This document shows, piece by piece, positions 41,917-44,554 of a stretch of DNA of 44,554 nt; position 1 is the stretch's first letter; each line of letters opens with the position of its first letter. The DNA lies in contig NZ_SJON01000024.1 of NCBI RefSeq assembly GCF_004331385.1, positions 1 through 44,554 of the forward strand, in the 5' to 3' direction. The stretch is from Enterobacter quasihormaechei (GTDB taxonomy: Bacteria; Pseudomonadota; Gammaproteobacteria; Enterobacterales; Enterobacteriaceae). Made by a program: the position numbers and the translations under genes. The notes below the pieces were generated by a model. It did no database searches and was not told the origin of the DNA. It was given only the letters and a program-made list of their open reading frames with translations.

Positions 41917-44529
41917 ATGACACAACAGCCACAAGCTAAATACCGCCACGACTACCGTGCGCCGGAATACCTGATAAGCGATATCGATCTGACCTTCGAC
42001 CTGGATGCCACAAAAACCGTCGTGACGGCGGTAAGCCAGGTGACGCGCCAGAGCGCGACAGCCGTGCCGCTGCGTCTGGATGGTGAAGACCTGACGCTGG
42101 TTTCCCTGCATATTAATGATGAAGCCTGGTCGGACTATAAAGAAGAAGGCAACCAGCTGGTCATCGACAACCTGCCGGAACGCTTTACGCTGCGCATCGT
42201 GAATGAAATCAGCCCCGCCGCCAATACCGCGCTGGAAGGGCTTTACCAGTCAGGCGTGGCCCTGTGCACCCAGTGCGAAGCCGAGGGTTTCCGCCACATT
42301 ACCTGGTATCTGGATCGTCCGGACGTGCTGGCGCGCTTTACCACTACAATTATTGCCGACAAAACGCTGTACCCGTACCTGCTCTCCAACGGCAACCGTA
42401 TTGGGGAAGGGGAACTTGAGAACGGTCGTCACTGGGTGCAGTGGCAGGATCCGTTCCCGAAACCATGCTATCTGTTTGCGCTGGTGGCGGGAGATTTCGA
42501 TGTTCTGCGCGACACCTTCAAAACGCGTTCTGGCCGTGAAGTCGCGCTGGAGCTGTTCGTCGATCGTGGCAACCTCGACCGCGCGCCATGGGCAATGACC
42601 TCCCTCATTAACTCCATGAAGTGGGATGAAACGCGCTTTGGCCTCGAATATGACCTCGACATTTATATGATTGTGGCCGTCGATTTCTTCAACATGGGCG
42701 CGATGGAGAATAAAGGTCTTAACATCTTTAACTCCAAATACGTGCTGGCGCGCACCGATACCGCAACGGATAAAGATTACCTCGATATTGAACGTGTTAT
42801 CGGCCACGAGTATTTCCACAACTGGACCGGGAACCGCGTCACCTGCCGCGACTGGTTCCAGCTGAGTCTGAAAGAGGGCTTAACTGTTTTCCGCGATCAG
42901 GAGTTCAGCTCCGATCTGGGATCGCGGGCGGTGAACCGCATCAATAACGTGCGTACCATGCGTGGCCTCCAGTTCGCAGAAGACGCCAGCCCAATGGCGC
43001 ACCCGATCCGCCCGGATAAAGTCATCGAGATGAATAACTTCTACACCCTGACGGTGTATGAAAAAGGCGCTGAAATTATCCGCATGATCCACACCCTGCT
43101 GGGTGAAGAGAACTTCCAGAAAGGGATGCAGCTCTACTTTGAACGCCACGACGGCAGCGCGGCCACCTGCGATGATTTCGTCCAGGCGATGGAAGACGCG
43201 TCTAACGTGGATCTCTCGCACTTCCGCCGCTGGTACAGCCAGGCCGGCACGCCGATTGTGACCGTCAAAGACGACTACAACCCGGAAACCGAGCAGTACA
43301 CGCTGACCATCAGCCAGCGCACGCCGCCTACGGCCGAGCAGGAAGAGAAATACCCGCTGCATATTCCGTTCAGCGTGGAGCTGTACGACAACGAAGGCAA
43401 CGTGATCCCGTTACAGAAGGGCGGTCATCCGGTACACAACGTACTGAACGTGACCCAGGCAGAGCAGACCTTTATCTTCGATAACGTCTATTTCCAGCCC
43501 GTTCCTGCACTGCTGTGCGAGTTTTCCGCGCCGGTTAAACTCGAGTACAAGTGGAGCGATCAGCAGCTGACGTTCCTGATGCGTCACGCGCGCAACGATT
43601 TCTCGCGCTGGGATGCGGCACAAAGCCTGCTGGCAACCTACATCAAGCTGAACGTGAACCGTTACCAGCAGGGCCAGCCGTTGACGCTGCCGGTTCATGT
43701 GGCAGACGCCTTCCGTGCCATCCTGCTGGATGAGAAAATTGACCCGGCGCTGGCGGCTGAGATTTTGACGCTGCCGTCCGCGACTGAAATCGCCGAGCTG
43801 TTTGACATCATCGATCCGATTGCGATCGTGGCGGTGCGCGAAGCGCTGACCCGCACGCTGGCGACCGAGCTGGCGGACGAGTTCCTGGCGATTTACAACG
43901 CCAACAAGCTGGACGCGTACCGCGTGGAGCATGCGGATATCGGCAAGCGTACCCTGCGCAATACCTGCCTGCGCTATCTGGCGTTTGGTGAGGCAGAGCT
44001 GGCGAACACGCTGGTGAGCAAGCAGTACCACGAGGCCGATAACATGACGGATGCGCTGGCCGCACTGGCTGCAAGCGTTGCCGCCGAGCTGCCGTGCCGC
44101 GATGCGCTGATGCAGGAGTACGACGACAGGTGGCATCAGGATGGTCTGGTAATGGACAAGTGGTTCATCCTTCAGGCCACCAGCCCGGCAGCCGATGTGC
44201 TCAGCAAGGTACGCAGCCTGCTGAAGCACCGTTCGTTCACCATGAGCAACCCGAACCGCGTCCGCTCGCTGATTGGCGCGTTTGCCAGCAGCAACCCGGC
44301 CGCGTTCCACGCCGAAGACGGCAGCGGATATCAGTTCATGGTTGAAATGCTGACCGAGCTGAACAGCCGTAATCCGCAGGTGGCGTCTCGTCTGATTGAG
44401 CCGCTGATCCGCCTGAAACGCTACGATGCACAGCGCCAGGCGAAAATGCGCGCCGCGCTTGAGCAGCTGAAAGGGCTGGAAAACCTGTCTGGCGATCTGT
44501 ACGAGAAGATTGCGAAGGCGCTGGCCTGA
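41917..44529 (+). CDS. pepN: Aminopeptidase N
   Basis: PepN is the major broad-specificity M1 zinc aminopeptidase of enterobacteria, acting in late cytosolic protein breakdown. It is 870 residues, as in E. coli, and complete in this window. The substrate-binding GAMEN motif is at about 261-265. The zinc motif HEYFH is at about 297-301, with the third ligand Glu about 19 residues later in LKEGLTVFRDQEF. A C-terminal helical domain caps the active site. An AAGG ribosome site lies 6 bases from the ATG. The 254-base gap shared with pncB presumably holds its promoter; I could not assign it firmly. Confidence 0.98.
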   Translation: MTQQPQAKYRHDYRAPEYLISDIDLTFDLDATKTVVTAVSQVTRQSATAVPLRLDGEDLTLVSLHINDEAWSDYKEEGNQLVIDNLPERFTLRIVNEISPAANTALEGLYQSGVALCTQCEAEGFRHITWYLDRPDVLARFTTTIIADKTLYPYLLSNGNRIGEGELENGRHWVQWQDPFPKPCYLFALVAGDFDVLRDTFKTRSGREVALELFVDRGNLDRAPWAMTSLINSMKWDETRFGLEYDLDIYMIVAVDFFNMGAMENKGLNIFNSKYVLARTDTATDKDYLDIERVIGHEYFHNWTGNRVTCRDWFQLSLKEGLTVFRDQEFSSDLGSRAVNRINNVRTMRGLQFAEDASPMAHPIRPDKVIEMNNFYTLTVYEKGAEIIRMIHTLLGEENFQKGMQLYFERHDGSAATCDDFVQAMEDASNVDLSHFRRWYSQAGTPIVTVKDDYNPETEQYTLTISQRTPPTAEQEEKYPLHIPFSVELYDNEGNVIPLQKGGHPVHNVLNVTQAEQTFIFDNVYFQPVPALLCEFSAPVKLEYKWSDQQLTFLMRHARNDFSRWDAAQSLLATYIKLNVNRYQQGQPLTLPVHVADAFRAILLDEKIDPALAAEILTLPSATEIAELFDIIDPIAIVAVREALTRTLATELADEFLAIYNANKLDAYRVEHADIGKRTLRNTCLRYLAFGEAELANTLVSKQYHEADNMTDALAALAASVAAELPCRDALMQEYDDRWHQDGLVMDKWFILQATSPAADVLSKVRSLLKHRSFTMSNPNRVRSLIGAFASSNPAAFHAEDGSGYQFMVEMLTELNSRNPQVASRLIEPLIRLKRYDAQRQAKMRAALEQLKGLENLSGDLYEKIAKALA

Positions 44530-44534
44530 TGTAA

Positions 44535-44554
44535 AAAAAGCCCGGTGGCGCTAC
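44535..44554 (+). terminator. Left half of a probable pepN terminator (cut by window end)
   Basis: An A-run followed by AGCCCGGTGGCGCTAC begins 6 bases after the pepN stop. It resembles the left arm of a terminator hairpin; the right arm lies outside the window, so this is inference. Confidence 0.45.

Overview
The window is a stretch of core chromosome from a member of the Enterobacteriaceae. Gene order and protein sequences follow the E. coli K-12 dmsC-to-pepN segment almost gene for gene. The proteins are clearly divergent from E. coli, the E. coli genes ycaC, ycaM, ycaN, ycaK and ycaL are missing, and a CigR/RcnB-like gene is present. This suggests an Enterobacter, Lelliottia or Leclercia type organism rather than E. 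coli or Salmonella; this is inferred from remembered sequences, not from a search. There are no IS elements, prophage genes, tRNAs, rRNAs or CRISPR arrays, and every long reading frame is intact.

Layout. 1-7.5 kb is an anaerobic and transport block: the 3' part of dmsC, ycaD, a small secreted CigR/RcnB-like protein, then pflA and the focA-pflB operon on the minus strand with an FNR/ArcA control region. 7.5-10 kb holds divergent ycaO and ycaP. 10.2-15.8 kb holds serC-aroA, cmk-rpsA and ihfB. 16-23.3 kb holds ycaI (ComEC/Rec2), msbA-lpxK, ycaQ, ycaR and kdsB, which is largely lipid A/LPS export and Kdo activation. 23.4-25 kb has ycbJ and elyC, converging and overlapping. 25.1-32.4 kb is the cmoM-mukF-mukE-mukB operon, encoding a tRNA methyltransferase and the MukBEF condensin. 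32.5-35.8 kb has ldtD, mepK (ycbK) and gloC (ycbL), so the enzyme that makes 3-3 peptidoglycan crosslinks sits next to the one that cuts them. 35.8-41.7 kb is a minus-strand series of separate units: aspC, ompF, asnS and pncB. pepN runs to the right end.

Regulation is unusually readable. I can place a class II FNR promoter and an ArcA box for focA-pflB, an intercistronic terminator in serC-aroA, a strong promoter for cmk, a promoter for rpsA inside cmk, three tandem OmpR sites plus a distal fourth for ompF, and a NadR box at the pncB start point. Nearly every transcription unit ends in a recognisable hairpin terminator.

I do not see a new defence system or mobile system. The items most worth a second look are the CigR/RcnB-like gene with its internal DNA repeat, the apparently catalytically dead kinase-fold protein YcbJ, the three-cysteine YcaR translationally coupled to kdsB, the zinc-ribbon tail of YcaP, and the LdtD/MepK pair.
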